From: DASRDB01 sp035652815
Lineage (GTDB): Bacteria; Chloroflexota; Ktedonobacteria; Ktedonobacterales; Ktedonobacteraceae
Direction: 5' to 3'
Length of the DNA stretch: 64,000 nucleotides
NCBI GenBank assembly: GCA_035652815.1
Contig: DASRDB010000012.1
Span: 248,001 to 312,000, forward strand
Made by a program: the position numbers and the translations under genes. Shown one piece after another: positions 26,974 through 35,719 of the stretch (position 1 is its first letter; each line of letters starts with the position of its first letter). The notes beneath the pieces are model-generated. The model did no database searches and was not told the DNA's origin. It worked only from the letters and a program-made list of their open reading frames with translations.

Positions 26974-27918
26974 TTAATGAGAAGTCCCATTCCTACCCGC
27001 GCTCAGCAGCGCCTGCCTGGCCTCTTCGGTCGTCTGCGCTATGACCAGGTTCAGGTTGATCGCCGATAAGAGGCTCACATCTTTGATCGTATCCACCTGT
27101 TGCTTTGCCAGTTCCTGCAATTCGGGGAAGCGCAATTTCACAATGTTGAGCAGCATTTCTGCTTGGGCTTGCAAGGCTCCTTCTTGCCGCCCTTTCTCTT
27201 CGCCCTCTCCAAAGATTTCCTGGTAGATAGGAGACTCACTGAGTAGATCCTGGAACATTCTAAACCTCCTTTTGAAGGCTTCATAGTCTGGACTTCCTTT
27301 GGTAAAAAGCAGCCCTCCTAAAATTTCCATCATCGCCAGCAGATCGTATTCTTGTTCTGCCGCCAGTTGATCGATGGTCTGCTGGACGATGTTAAGTTGC
27401 TTCCCTTCCTGCGCCAGCACCACTAAGGGCAACACCCCTAACCAGCCTGTTTGAAGCAAAAGCTGCGCTGGCACTTCCCACAACTTGATCGTTTGAAAGT
27501 AAAAGAGATGAACCACCCGCTCATCAATAAAGCGTCGCTCTAACGGTGACTGCGCTACTTTGCCTTTTCTACGTAAGTATATAACATACGAGTAGACCGG
27601 GAGTTCATACTGCTGCTCAGCCAGCATGTTATAGCGCAGTAAGCGTGCCGCCATGTCCGCATCTTCATAACTTTGAAACTCAATATGAATCAGACCACGT
27701 CTTCCACGTCTCTGAACCTCCATCAAAGCATCAGCATAAAGAGTCTGCTGTTGTAGCTCGCCATCGAGCGCCTGGATAAACTCGGCTTCTGGTGCCAGCC
27801 AGGAGACATAATGCTGCGCATACCGCTTGACCAGCCGCTTCATGATCGTATCCCATACACCTGCCATTGCAAAACGATGATCCCCCCTCTTCATCCTTTT
27901 CTTGCGCAAGTGTACCAT
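26974..27918 (-). CDS. Rpn/PD-(D/E)XK nuclease family protein (putative transposase-like)
   Basis: Seen: 314 residues. D-A-L-M-E-V-Q and R-G-L-I-H-I-E-F-Q-S-Y carry the nuclease core, with Glu-x-Gln in place of the E-x-K. They are followed by R-L-L-R-Y-N-M-L and an E-G-E-E-K-G-R-Q-E-G stretch before a helical C-terminus. Known: relatives (RpnA-like, DUF4351-type) promote recombination or have been labelled transposases, and are very abundant in Cyanobacteria and Chloroflexota. The start is unclear: ATGs at 27918, 27894 and 27867 are all possible, and none has a clean ribosome site. No terminal repeats of an IS are seen. Confidence 0.8.
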   Translation of the reverse strand: MVHLRKKRMKRGDHRFAMAGVWDTIMKRLVKRYAQHYVSWLAPEAEFIQALDGELQQQTLYADALMEVQRRGRRGLIHIEFQSYEDADMAARLLRYNMLAEQQYELPVYSYVIYLRRKGKVAQSPLERRFIDERVVHLFYFQTIKLWEVPAQLLLQTGWLGVLPLVVLAQEGKQLNIVQQTIDQLAAEQEYDLLAMMEILGGLLFTKGSPDYEAFKRRFRMFQDLLSESPIYQEIFGEGEEKGRQEGALQAQAEMLLNIVKLRFPELQELAKQQVDTIKDVSLLSAINLNLVIAQTTEEARQALLSAGRNGTSH

Positions 27919-27970
27919 ATTCTAGAGCTTTTATGAACTTTGATAAAAGAACTGGGACTTCTCACCTTTT

Positions 27971-28055
27971 GTCATCCGGAGCGCAGCGAAGCATCTCTAC
28001 GTGCCGGGCGAATCGAGTGTTCCTACCGGAGATGCTTCGCTGCGCTCCGGATGAC
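27971..28055. repeat. Dispersed palindrome, CGCAGCGAAG family
   Basis: GTCATCCGGAGCGCAGCGAA and GCATCTC on the left are mirrored by GAGATGC, TTCGCTGCGCTCCGGATGAC on the right. The arms are about 28 bases around a 30-base centre. Confidence 0.88.
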
Positions 28056-28185
28056 AATCCTGGATAGGCCCCTTTCTTGCTCAAACATCATAATAGCTCT
28101 GTAGCCTGATTTTTAGACTGGACAATCCTCTGATGGACTGCTACGATAAGGCATATCTTTGTTGACGTGGAAAGGATGCGCTTAT

Positions 28186-29559
28186 ATGACAGAAACAGCG
28201 GTCGAGAGCTATATCTCTGAGCATGAGAACCAGTTTTTGGAAGATTTGAAGGGGTGGCTGCGTATTCCGAGCATCAGCACGCTGCCGGAACATAAAGGCG
28301 ATATCCAGCGGGCCGCCGAATATGCCGCCGGGCAATTGAAACGCATTGGCTTCGAGCAGGTGCAGGTTATTCCGACGCAGGGACACCCGCTAGTGTATGG
28401 CGAATGGCTGAAAGCGCCGGGGAAGCCGACGGTGCTGGTCTATGGACATTATGACGTGCAGCCTGTTGATCCGGTAGAGCTGTGGGAGTCGCCGCCGTTC
28501 GAGCCGACGATTCGCGGGGATAATCTGTATTGTCGCGGGGCCTGCGACGACAAGGGGCAGACGATGCTCGTCTTCAAGGCCCTGGAGTCGTTGATGGCGG
28601 TCAATGGCGCGCTTCCGGTGAATGTGCGCGTGCTGATTGAAGGCGAGGAAGAGGCTGGCGGCGAGTCTATTGAAGATTACGTGCGCACCTATCCTGAGCG
28701 GCTGAAGTGCGATGTCGCTTTCATCTGCGATACACATATGCCATCGAAGGAGCTTCCGGCGCTGGTCTCCGGTCTGCGCGGCATCGTGTACACGGAGATC
28801 GAGGTGAAAGGCGCGAAACGTGATCTGCATTCGGGTTCCTACGGCGGTGTGGCTCCCAATCCACTGCACACGCTGGCGATCATCATTGCCGGATTGAAGG
28901 ATGCCGAGGGACACATTCATATTCCTGGCCTGTATGACAAGCTTCGCCCGGCACCCGAGGTTGAGAAGAAGTTCTGGCGCGAGGACCCATTGCACATGAA
29001 CGAGGCCTTGCTTGAAGAGATGGGCGTCAGTGAGTTTACCGGAGAGGCTGAATATCCGCCACTGGAGCGCATCGGGGCGCGGCCAACGCTGGAAGTTCAT
29101 GGCATCATTGGCGGCTTCACAGGCGAGGGAGCCAAGACGGTTATTCCGGCCTTCGCGAAGGCTAAGGTGAGTTTGCGCCTGCCTGCTGATATCACTTCGG
29201 ACGAGGCGTTTAAGCTGCTTGAGAAGCGCGTGCAGGAACTGGCACCCAAAGGCGTTGAGGTTCGCGTGCATAAGATTCATGGCGGCGAAGCGGTGATTGT
29301 GCCGATTGATGCGCCAGCTATGCAGGCGGCGGCAGAGGCGCTTAAGGAAACGTATAGCCGCGAGCCGATTTACATGCGCGAAGGCGGCTCTATTCCTATC
29401 GCGGCGCTGTTCTACAACCTGCTGGGCGTTCCGGTGGTCATGATGGGCTTCGGCCTGCCCGATGACAACCTGCACGCACCCAACGAGAAGTACTCGCTCT
29501 CGCAATTCTACAAGGGTATGCGCACCGTTGCCAGGTTCTTTGAAAAACTTGGTCAATAA
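28186..29559 (+). CDS. M20 family metallodipeptidase
   Basis: Seen: 457 residues. The metal-site segments are V-Y-G-H-Y-D-V-Q-P-V, R-G-A-C-D-D-K-G-Q, E-G-E-E-E-A-G-G, F-I-C-D-T and a late L-H-A-P-N-E-K. The order matches CNDP/carnosinase-like dipeptidases with two zinc or manganese ions. A dimerisation lid domain with G-A-K-R-D-L-H-S-G-S-Y-G-G is present. AAAGGA lies nine bases before ATG 28186; an in-frame ATG at 28159 would precede this site. Cytoplasmic: no signal peptide. Likely peptide turnover. Confidence 0.92.
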   Translation: MTETAVESYISEHENQFLEDLKGWLRIPSISTLPEHKGDIQRAAEYAAGQLKRIGFEQVQVIPTQGHPLVYGEWLKAPGKPTVLVYGHYDVQPVDPVELWESPPFEPTIRGDNLYCRGACDDKGQTMLVFKALESLMAVNGALPVNVRVLIEGEEEAGGESIEDYVRTYPERLKCDVAFICDTHMPSKELPALVSGLRGIVYTEIEVKGAKRDLHSGSYGGVAPNPLHTLAIIIAGLKDAEGHIHIPGLYDKLRPAPEVEKKFWREDPLHMNEALLEEMGVSEFTGEAEYPPLERIGARPTLEVHGIIGGFTGEGAKTVIPAFAKAKVSLRLPADITSDEAFKLLEKRVQELAPKGVEVRVHKIHGGEAVIVPIDAPAMQAAAEALKETYSREPIYMREGGSIPIAALFYNLLGVPVVMMGFGLPDDNLHAPNEKYSLSQFYKGMRTVARFFEKLGQ

Positions 29560-29568
29560 ACAAAAAGG

Positions 29569-29650
29569 GAAGAAGGAAGACACCCGCAAGGGATGTCTTT
29601 ACTCCCCGTTGTGCTTGTAAAGACATCCCTTGCGGGTGTCTTCCTTCTTC
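29569..29650. repeat. Perfect palindrome, CACCCGCAAGGG family
   Basis: Two 32-base arms without mismatch start GAAGAAGGAAGACACCCGC around an 18-base loop. It begins nine bases after the M20 peptidase stop and lies between convergent genes, so a bidirectional terminator role is plausible. Confidence 0.92.
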
Positions 29651-29673
29651 TCCATCAATCAAAGTGCTTATTT

Positions 29674-30387
29674 TTATTTTAAACCGCGTTCATCGGCAAT
29701 CTGTGTGAGGCGGTTGCGGACTTCCCAGAGTTCGGGGTAGAACATGTCCTGGAGCGTGCGGGCCAGCAGTTCCATCGGGGTTCCACCTGTGCCAATGGAG
29801 CCGGGGCCGATCTGGCGTTGGGCCAGTTTGAAGTGCTGGTAGCGGAAAATCTGGAAGATTTCATCGTAATCGGTCAGAGCCTCGGCGAAGGCCAGCAGCA
29901 GGGGATAGCGGTCGCCATGTATGTAGACATCTTCCAGCGTCACCTGCTCGCGCTTGAGGACATCCTGGAAATCGTCCCACAGCAGGGGCGAGAGCATCAT
30001 CAGCGCATGAAAGCCAGGGGAATCGGTGCCCGCGCCATCACCAAGTTTACCGCGAAAGCCGTGAAAATCCCAGGGCGACATGGTTTCAAGCATGCGCATG
30101 TTTTGCAGCATCAGGTGCTGGATTTGAATGACACGCCGCATCAAGCGACCTGCTTCGAGCAGGTCGTTTTTTTGCAGCAGCGAGCGAACGGTGCGCAACT
30201 CGAAGGCCGCTTCCTTCCACCACAGTTCAAAGACCTGGTGAACGACCTGAAATTGCAGTTCGTCATGGTGCGTTAGCTGGTCTTCCGGCGTTTGCAGCGA
30301 GAGCAATTCCTCGGTGCGCAAATATTTTTCATAGGTACTCTGTCCCGGTTCGTGCTTCGCGCGATGCATCGTCATATGCTTTGCCAT
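29674..30387 (-). CDS. kynA: Tryptophan 2,3-dioxygenase
   Basis: Heme enzyme opening the indole ring of tryptophan to N-formylkynurenine. Seen: 237 residues with the family segments T-Y-E-K-Y-L-R-T-E-E-L-L, H-H-D-E-L-Q-F-Q-V-V-H-Q (active His), E-L-W-W-K, M-S-P-W-D-F and G-P-G-S-I-G-T-G-G-T-P-M near the C-terminus. GGAGGAGAGG directly before ATG 30387 fixes the start. No kynB or kynU neighbour is present, so the role (NAD synthesis or tryptophan catabolism) is open. Confidence 0.95.
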   Translation of the reverse strand: MAKHMTMHRAKHEPGQSTYEKYLRTEELLSLQTPEDQLTHHDELQFQVVHQVFELWWKEAAFELRTVRSLLQKNDLLEAGRLMRRVIQIQHLMLQNMRMLETMSPWDFHGFRGKLGDGAGTDSPGFHALMMLSPLLWDDFQDVLKREQVTLEDVYIHGDRYPLLLAFAEALTDYDEIFQIFRYQHFKLAQRQIGPGSIGTGGTPMELLARTLQDMFYPELWEVRNRLTQIADERGLK

Positions 30388-30462
30388 AACCCCTCTCCTC
30401 CTTCTCTGGATGAGGCAAGGAAACAACGTCGTCTCATATATAAAGATATCATATTCTTTCTC

Positions 30463-31374
30463 TTATGGTAGCTGCACCAGCACTACTGCCAGAATCACCA
30501 GCCCCAACCCGAATACCTTCGCCAAAGTCAGGCTCTCGCCGACAAAGAAATAGGAGAGAATAAGTGTGATGCCGGGAATGACAAAATCGCTGTAGGCGGT
30601 GCGAATCGCGCCGATGCGTCGAATGAGCCAGAAGGTCAGGAAAAAGCTGATGCAGCTACAGAATATAGCGAGATAGAGCAAGGCTCCCCAGGTGATTGCT
30701 GTTGGCGCAAAGGGATAGCCACGCTCAAAGAGCAAGCTCATCGCGAGGAGAAAGACGCCGCAGTAAAAGAGCTGCCACGTGGTCATGACCATGACAGGCA
30801 CATTGGGGCCATTGCGCTTCGCCATGCGGATGCCAAAGCCGTAGATGCTCGCAGAAGCCAGCACAGCAATTTCCCAGATGAGAGCAGTACCCTTACTGGC
30901 AAAATTCAAGGCGCTTCCCGGCAAAAAGGGCAGGCGGTCCATCAGCACCGTCACTACGCCTGACAGCCCAACAAGCAGGCTCACCAGAAGTTTCCAGCCA
31001 CGCACTTCCCCGGCGTCGCGCATGGCAAACAGGGCGGTGAAAATAGGGGTGGTTGACCACATAATGGTGAGGACGCCAACGGGAGCGTAGGGTGTCGCGG
31101 CGAAAAAGATGCTGCTGGGGATGCCAACCATGAAAAGTGCGATCAGAAATACGCGCCAGTGTTCGCCCGCCTTCATGCGTAACTTTTTGCCCTGCGCGAG
31201 AATGACTATAGCCATCAGCATAAAAGCAAGGCTAAAGCGCATTCCTGATAGGAGCAGTGGCGGCGCGTGCTGCACACCAATCCTGGCGGCAACAGGGAAT
31301 GAACCCCAGATCAGCACCATAATAACATAGTTGAGGATGATGACGAGAACACTTTTGCGCTGTGAAACTTCCAT
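30463..31374 (-). CDS. EamA family (DMT superfamily) transporter
   Basis: Seen: 303 residues with ten predicted membrane helices formed by two EamA repeats. The first has I-W-G-S-F-P-V-A-A-R-I-G and the second A-S-I-Y-G-F-G-I-R-M-A-K, closing with P-G-I-T-L-I-L-S-Y-F-F-V-G-E-S-L-T. Known: exporters of metabolites or amino acids. It lies upstream of kynA in the same orientation with a gap of about 75 bases, so they may be co-transcribed. Substrate unknown. Confidence 0.9.
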   Translation of the reverse strand: MEVSQRKSVLVIILNYVIMVLIWGSFPVAARIGVQHAPPLLLSGMRFSLAFMLMAIVILAQGKKLRMKAGEHWRVFLIALFMVGIPSSIFFAATPYAPVGVLTIMWSTTPIFTALFAMRDAGEVRGWKLLVSLLVGLSGVVTVLMDRLPFLPGSALNFASKGTALIWEIAVLASASIYGFGIRMAKRNGPNVPVMVMTTWQLFYCGVFLLAMSLLFERGYPFAPTAITWGALLYLAIFCSCISFFLTFWLIRRIGAIRTAYSDFVIPGITLILSYFFVGESLTLAKVFGLGLVILAVVLVQLP

Positions 31375-31414
31375 GCCAGAACCTTATATGCCCAGAAAAT
31401 GCTACATTTTGTTT

Positions 31415-31597
31415 GTAGGGACGCGATGATGGATGTTGACACAATATGGGGGTCTAGTGCCCCCTGTCATCCTGAGCGCAGCGAAGAATCTCCGTTCCCC
31501 GACGATTCGCACACCGACGCCAGAGCTCCTTCGCGGCGCTCAGGATGACATTGCTGGGTAGACCCTCTTTTTTGTCAACATTCATCATCGCGTCCCG
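31415..31597. repeat. Composite nested palindrome (GGGACGCG element with an inner CGCAGCGAAG element)
   Basis: The outer arms read TGTAGGGACGCGATGATGG then ATGTTGACA on the left (from 31415), and TGTCAACAT then TCATCATCGCGTCCC on the right (to 31597). Enclosed at 31465-31550 is a second palindrome with TGTCATCCTGAGCGCAGCGA and CAGGATGACA ends. One element appears inserted in another. Confidence 0.75.
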
Positions 31598-31721
31598 CCT
31601 GTTGAATCGGCATGGCAGACGAGACGCGATGAAGCGCGTCCCTACAGAAAATTGCGGTTGTGTGAGAGGACGACGTTACAGCCTCCGTAGTTAAGAGTAT
31701 ACAACAAGTGGAGGGGAAGGT

Positions 31722-31750
31722 CGGAAGACACCCGCAAGGGGTGTCTTCCG
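31722..31750. repeat. Short palindrome, CACCCGCAAGGG family
   Basis: CGGAAGACACC and GGTGTCTTCCG flank CGCAAGG. It is a collapsed version of the 29569 and 33879 elements, upstream of lgt. Bases 31610-31650 hold another GACGCGATGAAGCGCGTCCC unit. Confidence 0.75.
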
Positions 31751-31853
31751 GGAATATAATGCTTCCCTGAAGTTTTGCCACTTGCGTTGAGAGAGCGAGA
31801 AGTTTATTATAGGCAGAGCGGACGGGTTATTCTCTGAATAGTTTGGAGTAGTT

Positions 31854-33014
31854 ATGGCTTCGCTGGCATATATTTATATCAACATAGACCCGGTCATCTT
31901 GAATATTGGCCCAATAGCGCTGCGCTGGTATGGCCTGATGTATGTGATCGGCATCGTGATAGCGTTGTGGGCTATTCGCTGGTATACGGCGCGCAAGGGC
32001 ATCAAACCGGATATGGTCTACAGGTTGCTCTGGTGGTGCGTCGTGGCGGGCCTGATCGGCGGTCGTCTCTATTTCGTAGTACAGCAGCCCAATTTCGTCT
32101 CGTACTACCTGGCCCATCCTGAGCATATCCTGGCGACCTGGGAAGGCGGTATGGCTTTCTTTGGGGCGATCTTCCTGGTAGTTCCTATCCTGTTCTGGCG
32201 CGCCTGGGCTGAGCGCATCAATCCACTGGTTGCGCTTGACGCGGGTGGGCTTTTTGCCGCCACCGGACAGATATTTGGGCGCATTGGCAACATCATCAAT
32301 GGCGATATCGTGGGCTATCGCAGCACGCTGCCCTGGGCGACCATTTACCAGAACAAACACAGCTTTTTCTGCATGAATCTGCCGGACCCCAGCCAGTGCG
32401 GCAGCGTGGCTACTGCTGTGCAGCCTGCCGCCGCCTACGAACTGCTCTCCAATATCGTGCTGCTCATCATTCTCTTCGCGCTTGCTCGCCGTCTGCGCCG
32501 ACCAGGGATGCTTATCCTGGCCTACCTCTATGGCTACGTCATCACCCAATTCCTGCTCTTTTTCGTGCGCGATAATGTCATCGTCAGCTTCCTGGGACTC
32601 AACTGGGGACTGAAGCAGGCACAGTGGACGTCGCTGGTCGTCTTTATCGTCTTGCTGCCCATCACCTACCTGGTCTATCGCTACTCTAAACCTGTGCCAG
32701 AGGGAGCTGTGGCGGCTACGTATGGTATTCGCCAGAAACCGGGCAAGCCAGCCGGGACTTCAGATACCATAGATAGCGTGGATACCGTAGAGGTGTCCCA
32801 ATCGACGGCTCAGGAAAAAGTGCTGGTTGCGCCAAAGGCACCCGAACAGGTTGTACAAGCCGACAAAGCATCACCTGCTGAAGGTGACACCCTGGAACCC
32901 GTTGAGGCAAACGAAGATGTGGAAGAAGACGAGGACGATGCAGATACCGAACCTAAATTGCCTGCGGTCAAAGCGAAGAAACGGGAGCAGGAAACAGAGG
33001 AAAATGGGTTGTAG
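31854..33014 (+). CDS. lgt: Prolipoprotein diacylglyceryl transferase
   Basis: Transfers diacylglycerol to the lipobox Cys of prolipoproteins. Seen: 386 residues with seven membrane helices, R-W-Y-G-L-M-Y in the first, G-G-R-L-Y-F and the Lgt signature G-R-I-G-N-I-I-N-G-D. The position equivalent to the E. coli catalytic His is Phe (G-G-M-A-F-F-G), and the signature Glu is Asp. A hydrophilic acidic tail of about 100 residues follows the last helix. The stop codon TAG is contributed by the start of a palindromic repeat, so the tail may have been lengthened or cut by its arrival. Confidence 0.9.
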   Translation: MASLAYIYINIDPVILNIGPIALRWYGLMYVIGIVIALWAIRWYTARKGIKPDMVYRLLWWCVVAGLIGGRLYFVVQQPNFVSYYLAHPEHILATWEGGMAFFGAIFLVVPILFWRAWAERINPLVALDAGGLFAATGQIFGRIGNIINGDIVGYRSTLPWATIYQNKHSFFCMNLPDPSQCGSVATAVQPAAAYELLSNIVLLIILFALARRLRRPGMLILAYLYGYVITQFLLFFVRDNVIVSFLGLNWGLKQAQWTSLVVFIVLLPITYLVYRYSKPVPEGAVAATYGIRQKPGKPAGTSDTIDSVDTVEVSQSTAQEKVLVAPKAPEQVVQADKASPAEGDTLEPVEANEDVEEDEDDADTEPKLPAVKAKKREQETEENGL

Positions 33015-33091
33015 GGACGCGCTTCATCGCGTCCACCCCGGCGGCAATGCATACCTATGCCTCCCTGGACGCGATGAAGCGCGTCTCTACA
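33010..33091. repeat. Dispersed palindrome, GGGACGCG family, starting inside the lgt stop codon
   Basis: TGTAGGGACGCGCTTCATCG on the left and its complement ending CGCGTCTCTACA on the right surround a 30-base centre. It lies between convergent lgt and the MerR gene. Confidence 0.85.
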
Positions 33092-33103
33092 GACGTCGGA
33101 TAA

Positions 33104-33769
33104 TCAAAGATGATAAAGCATCCGGCGATGCATGACCGAGATTAGCGTATCGGCCAGGGTCAGAAATACCTCGAATTGGGCGGCCTGCTGCTCTAGCGGC
33201 AGGCCTTCTTCTTGCCAGCGCGGACGCACGTGTTGTTCCAATGCCGCGATTTCGCTGCGCACAAGCTGGCGCAACTGGAAACGAATGAGGGCGGGTAGGG
33301 CAAGCGGCAGGCCCAGGCGTTCCAGGCGCTGGTAGAGTTCGAGCAGCAGCACATCATCCCCGCTGTACAATAGCTCACCATCTTTCTCAACCGGAAAGAG
33401 CAGGCCCTGCTCGGTCAATTCGTGGATGCGCTCAAGGGGAACATTGGTTTTGCTTTGTAGGGCTTCTTTGCTTAAAGAAGCTTCCTCGTTCCCATTGAGC
33501 GGTCGCAAGAGCCGCCGCTTGAGGGCAAGGTTCATTTCTACCTCGCCCTCTTGAGCGCGAATCTCCAGCATTTGCTTGATGGTCTCCAATGGTAGATGCT
33601 GTTTTTCCTTCAACTCTTTGATGGTCGAAAGAACGGCCAGGTGTTCATCGTCATAATAAGCGACACGGCCCCGCATATGTGGAGGCGGTAACAGGCCTTG
33701 CGTATTATAAAAACGGATCGTGCGGCTTGGAATGCCTGATCGATGCGCCAGTTCATCAATGTTATACAC
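33104..33769 (-). CDS. MerR family transcriptional regulator
   Basis: Seen: 221 residues. The N-terminal winged helix starts Y-N-I-D-E-L-A-H-R-S-G-I-P-S-R-T-I-R-F-Y. Wing residues G-R-V-A-Y-Y-D-D-E-H and the coiled dimer helix follow. The C-terminal half repeats a MerR-like segment (L-E-R-I-H-E-L-T-E-Q-G-L-L-F) before a helical effector region without the Cys pattern of metal sensors. GTG at 33769 has GGAG nine bases upstream and gives the usual N-terminus; ATG at 33790 lacks a site. The target is unknown. Confidence 0.87.
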   Translation of the reverse strand: MYNIDELAHRSGIPSRTIRFYNTQGLLPPPHMRGRVAYYDDEHLAVLSTIKELKEKQHLPLETIKQMLEIRAQEGEVEMNLALKRRLLRPLNGNEEASLSKEALQSKTNVPLERIHELTEQGLLFPVEKDGELLYSGDDVLLLELYQRLERLGLPLALPALIRFQLRQLVRSEIAALEQHVRPRWQEEGLPLEQQAAQFEVFLTLADTLISVMHRRMLYHL

Positions 33770-33878
33770 GCTACAAAGCTCCTGTATCATCTGCTATGTA
33801 TCGCTTGCATTGTAACATAGAAACTGTCATATGCATAGAACCAGGAATGGGGAACAGAAGCCGTCCCCAAAACATCAG

Positions 33879-33955
33879 CCGGAAGCCACCCGCAAGGGGC
33901 TGGCTCTACAAGCAGCGTCCTATTGTAGAGCCAGCCCCTTGCGGGTGGCTTCCGG
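33879..33955. repeat. Perfect palindrome, CCACCCGCAAGGGG family
   Basis: 32-base arms, CCGGAAGCCACCCGCAAGGG onward, are mirrored exactly around a 13-base loop. It lies upstream of the MerR gene. Confidence 0.92.
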
Positions 33956-34070
33956 TCGATAATACTCAATCACAGACTATTGTATAGAAGTCGTTATTTC
34001 TACCTATATTCCGGCGTTATACAAACTGGAAACCCCTTACTCTTTAGAACAAGAAAGGGAGCTGAACGAG

Positions 34071-34700
34071 ATGATTGATGGACCAATGGTAGTCGCGCAG
34101 GCGCAACACGGCCAGGTTCCTCCATACTGGCAGGTCTTTCGCGGAAAGCGGTCTCATTTCTATAACCAGGCTATTGCCGGGCTGATTGTGCTGTTGATTG
34201 CAGCAGGGCTGGCCTTTTACCTGTATGCCAATCCTAATATCGCAATTGTTCCCGGCTATTCGAGTGGTGGAGACCTTGCTCCCGACAGCTTCAACCTGTA
34301 CAGGATGGGTGACTATGTCTTTGTCGCGGTTCTGGCTGCCCTCGGCATTTTCTACTTGATAAAGAGCCTGGTTGAAAGCGATCGTGCCACTTCGCAGATG
34401 CTGGTGTTGATGCCGCAGGGCTTTGTCATCCACAAGAAAACCAGTGAGGCTTATGTATTCAGCGCTTACAGTTCAATCAAGGCGGTGAATAATCGTGGCT
34501 CCATTAACCTGCAACTGTATCCGGTCAATAGCAAGAAAGCAACGCGGGTTACGCTTGACGGTCGCTTCGGCAACCCCCGGCAGCTAGCACAGTTGATTAT
34601 CCAGCGTTTCCAGGCCTCTAAGCAGCCACCTGCTGGTGTCCCACCACAGCAGCAACAAATGGTTGGTACTCCACCGCCGCAGTGGAATCAGCCCAGATAG
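34071..34700 (+). CDS. Hypothetical membrane protein
   Basis: Seen: 209 residues. Two transmembrane segments lie at about 33-54 and 80-100. A soluble domain (about 105-185) follows with V-L-M-P-Q-G-F-V-I-H and Y-S-S-I-K-A-V-N-N-R-G-S-I-N-L, which reads like a small PH-like beta domain, and a Pro/Gln-rich tail. Ribosome site GGGAG precedes ATG 34071. No named family is recognised. It is convergent with the nucleotidyltransferase gene. Confidence 0.7.
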   Translation: MIDGPMVVAQAQHGQVPPYWQVFRGKRSHFYNQAIAGLIVLLIAAGLAFYLYANPNIAIVPGYSSGGDLAPDSFNLYRMGDYVFVAVLAALGIFYLIKSLVESDRATSQMLVLMPQGFVIHKKTSEAYVFSAYSSIKAVNNRGSINLQLYPVNSKKATRVTLDGRFGNPRQLAQLIIQRFQASKQPPAGVPPQQQQMVGTPPPQWNQPR

Positions 34701-34711
34701 AGAGGCCGGAG

Positions 34712-35683
34712 CTATTCCTTGTTCTGGTAGATGATGCTCTGTAGGATGCGATCAATCTGCCTTTTTTCCTGAGCTTCACTATACTGCAAGCGCGTAAGAA
34801 GATAGTTTTGCACCAGATGCAGGTATTCATTCTCTAGCACAAGGGTTTCCCGGCACAAATCACGCAGGTACTCCCGATCTTCTTGACGGTCGGGGAGCGC
34901 ATATCCCCAGGCTCCTTTGCAAAGGTCGTTAATGGTTGCTACAAGTTGCACGCGCTGGTCATGGGGAAGATATTGCTTGCAGAGACGAATACTCTGGCTC
35001 TTTTGTCCGGCATGGCGTCTGGTTTCTATAGCCAGGAGAAATGTTGCGATCCAGGCGGTAAGGCCGACAAGCACGCGCGTCCCGCGAGGAGCGCCTGGCC
35101 GGGCAGGCACCGCGTCATAGCCGTAGAACTCTGCTGCCGGGTCTGGGTAGTTGAGCGGGAAGGTAAGTGGTGTCGTCAATGGGTAGGTAAGGCTCACTTT
35201 CTGGCGTGGAATACCGATATGAAATATGCCCGACTCGATGACATCAAGGACGTAACGCGAGAACGGAATAGAGGGAAGCTCATTCCGCAGGTCATCGCCA
35301 TAGATTAACACAGAAGCCTCACGGATCAGGGCATTTAAAAAGCTGGTCTGTTGCCCATATCGCCCGGACTGGTCTAGCAGGTCATCTTCGGAATGGGCAT
35401 GCGCGTCAACCTGGAACGGGCTGCTGTTCTGGCATTCGACAAGAAGACGTTGAAAGCTGGCCGTCTCATCTTCAGTGATGATTCCGCGAAAGATGACGAA
35501 AAGATCAACATCGCTAGAATTGGGAGATGCATCGTGACCGACGGCTGTACCATCGCTGTAGCTGCCACCGAGATAATAGGCACGAATGCGCTCAGGAAAA
35601 GATTGCTCGAAGCGAGTGATGAAACGACGCAAAAGGGCATCTAGAAGCTGGTTTCCGGTGGTTGCATGCAATGCTGGCTCCAT
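34712..35683 (-). CDS. Nucleotidyltransferase-domain protein
   Basis: Seen: 323 residues. The N-terminal nucleotidyltransferase fold carries G-G-S (39-41) and D-V-D (58-60) followed by L-F-V-I. A helical C-terminal half follows, like aminoglycoside adenylyltransferases and MNT-type enzymes. AAAGGAG lies eight bases before ATG 35683. It could modify a small molecule or protein. No HEPN toxin partner is seen next door, which argues against an MNT/HEPN toxin-antitoxin pair. Function not assignable. Confidence 0.75.
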   Translation of the reverse strand: MEPALHATTGNQLLDALLRRFITRFEQSFPERIRAYYLGGSYSDGTAVGHDASPNSSDVDLFVIFRGIITEDETASFQRLLVECQNSSPFQVDAHAHSEDDLLDQSGRYGQQTSFLNALIREASVLIYGDDLRNELPSIPFSRYVLDVIESGIFHIGIPRQKVSLTYPLTTPLTFPLNYPDPAAEFYGYDAVPARPGAPRGTRVLVGLTAWIATFLLAIETRRHAGQKSQSIRLCKQYLPHDQRVQLVATINDLCKGAWGYALPDRQEDREYLRDLCRETLVLENEYLHLVQNYLLTRLQYSEAQEKRQIDRILQSIIYQNKE

Positions 35684-35719
35684 TAACCATACTCCTTTAT
35701 CGGGCATCAGCCGCGTATG

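Noticed and set aside
34712..35683. MNT/HEPN toxin-antitoxin pair
   Set aside because: The nucleotidyltransferase is 323 residues long, not a minimal MNT, and no HEPN-domain gene is adjacent.
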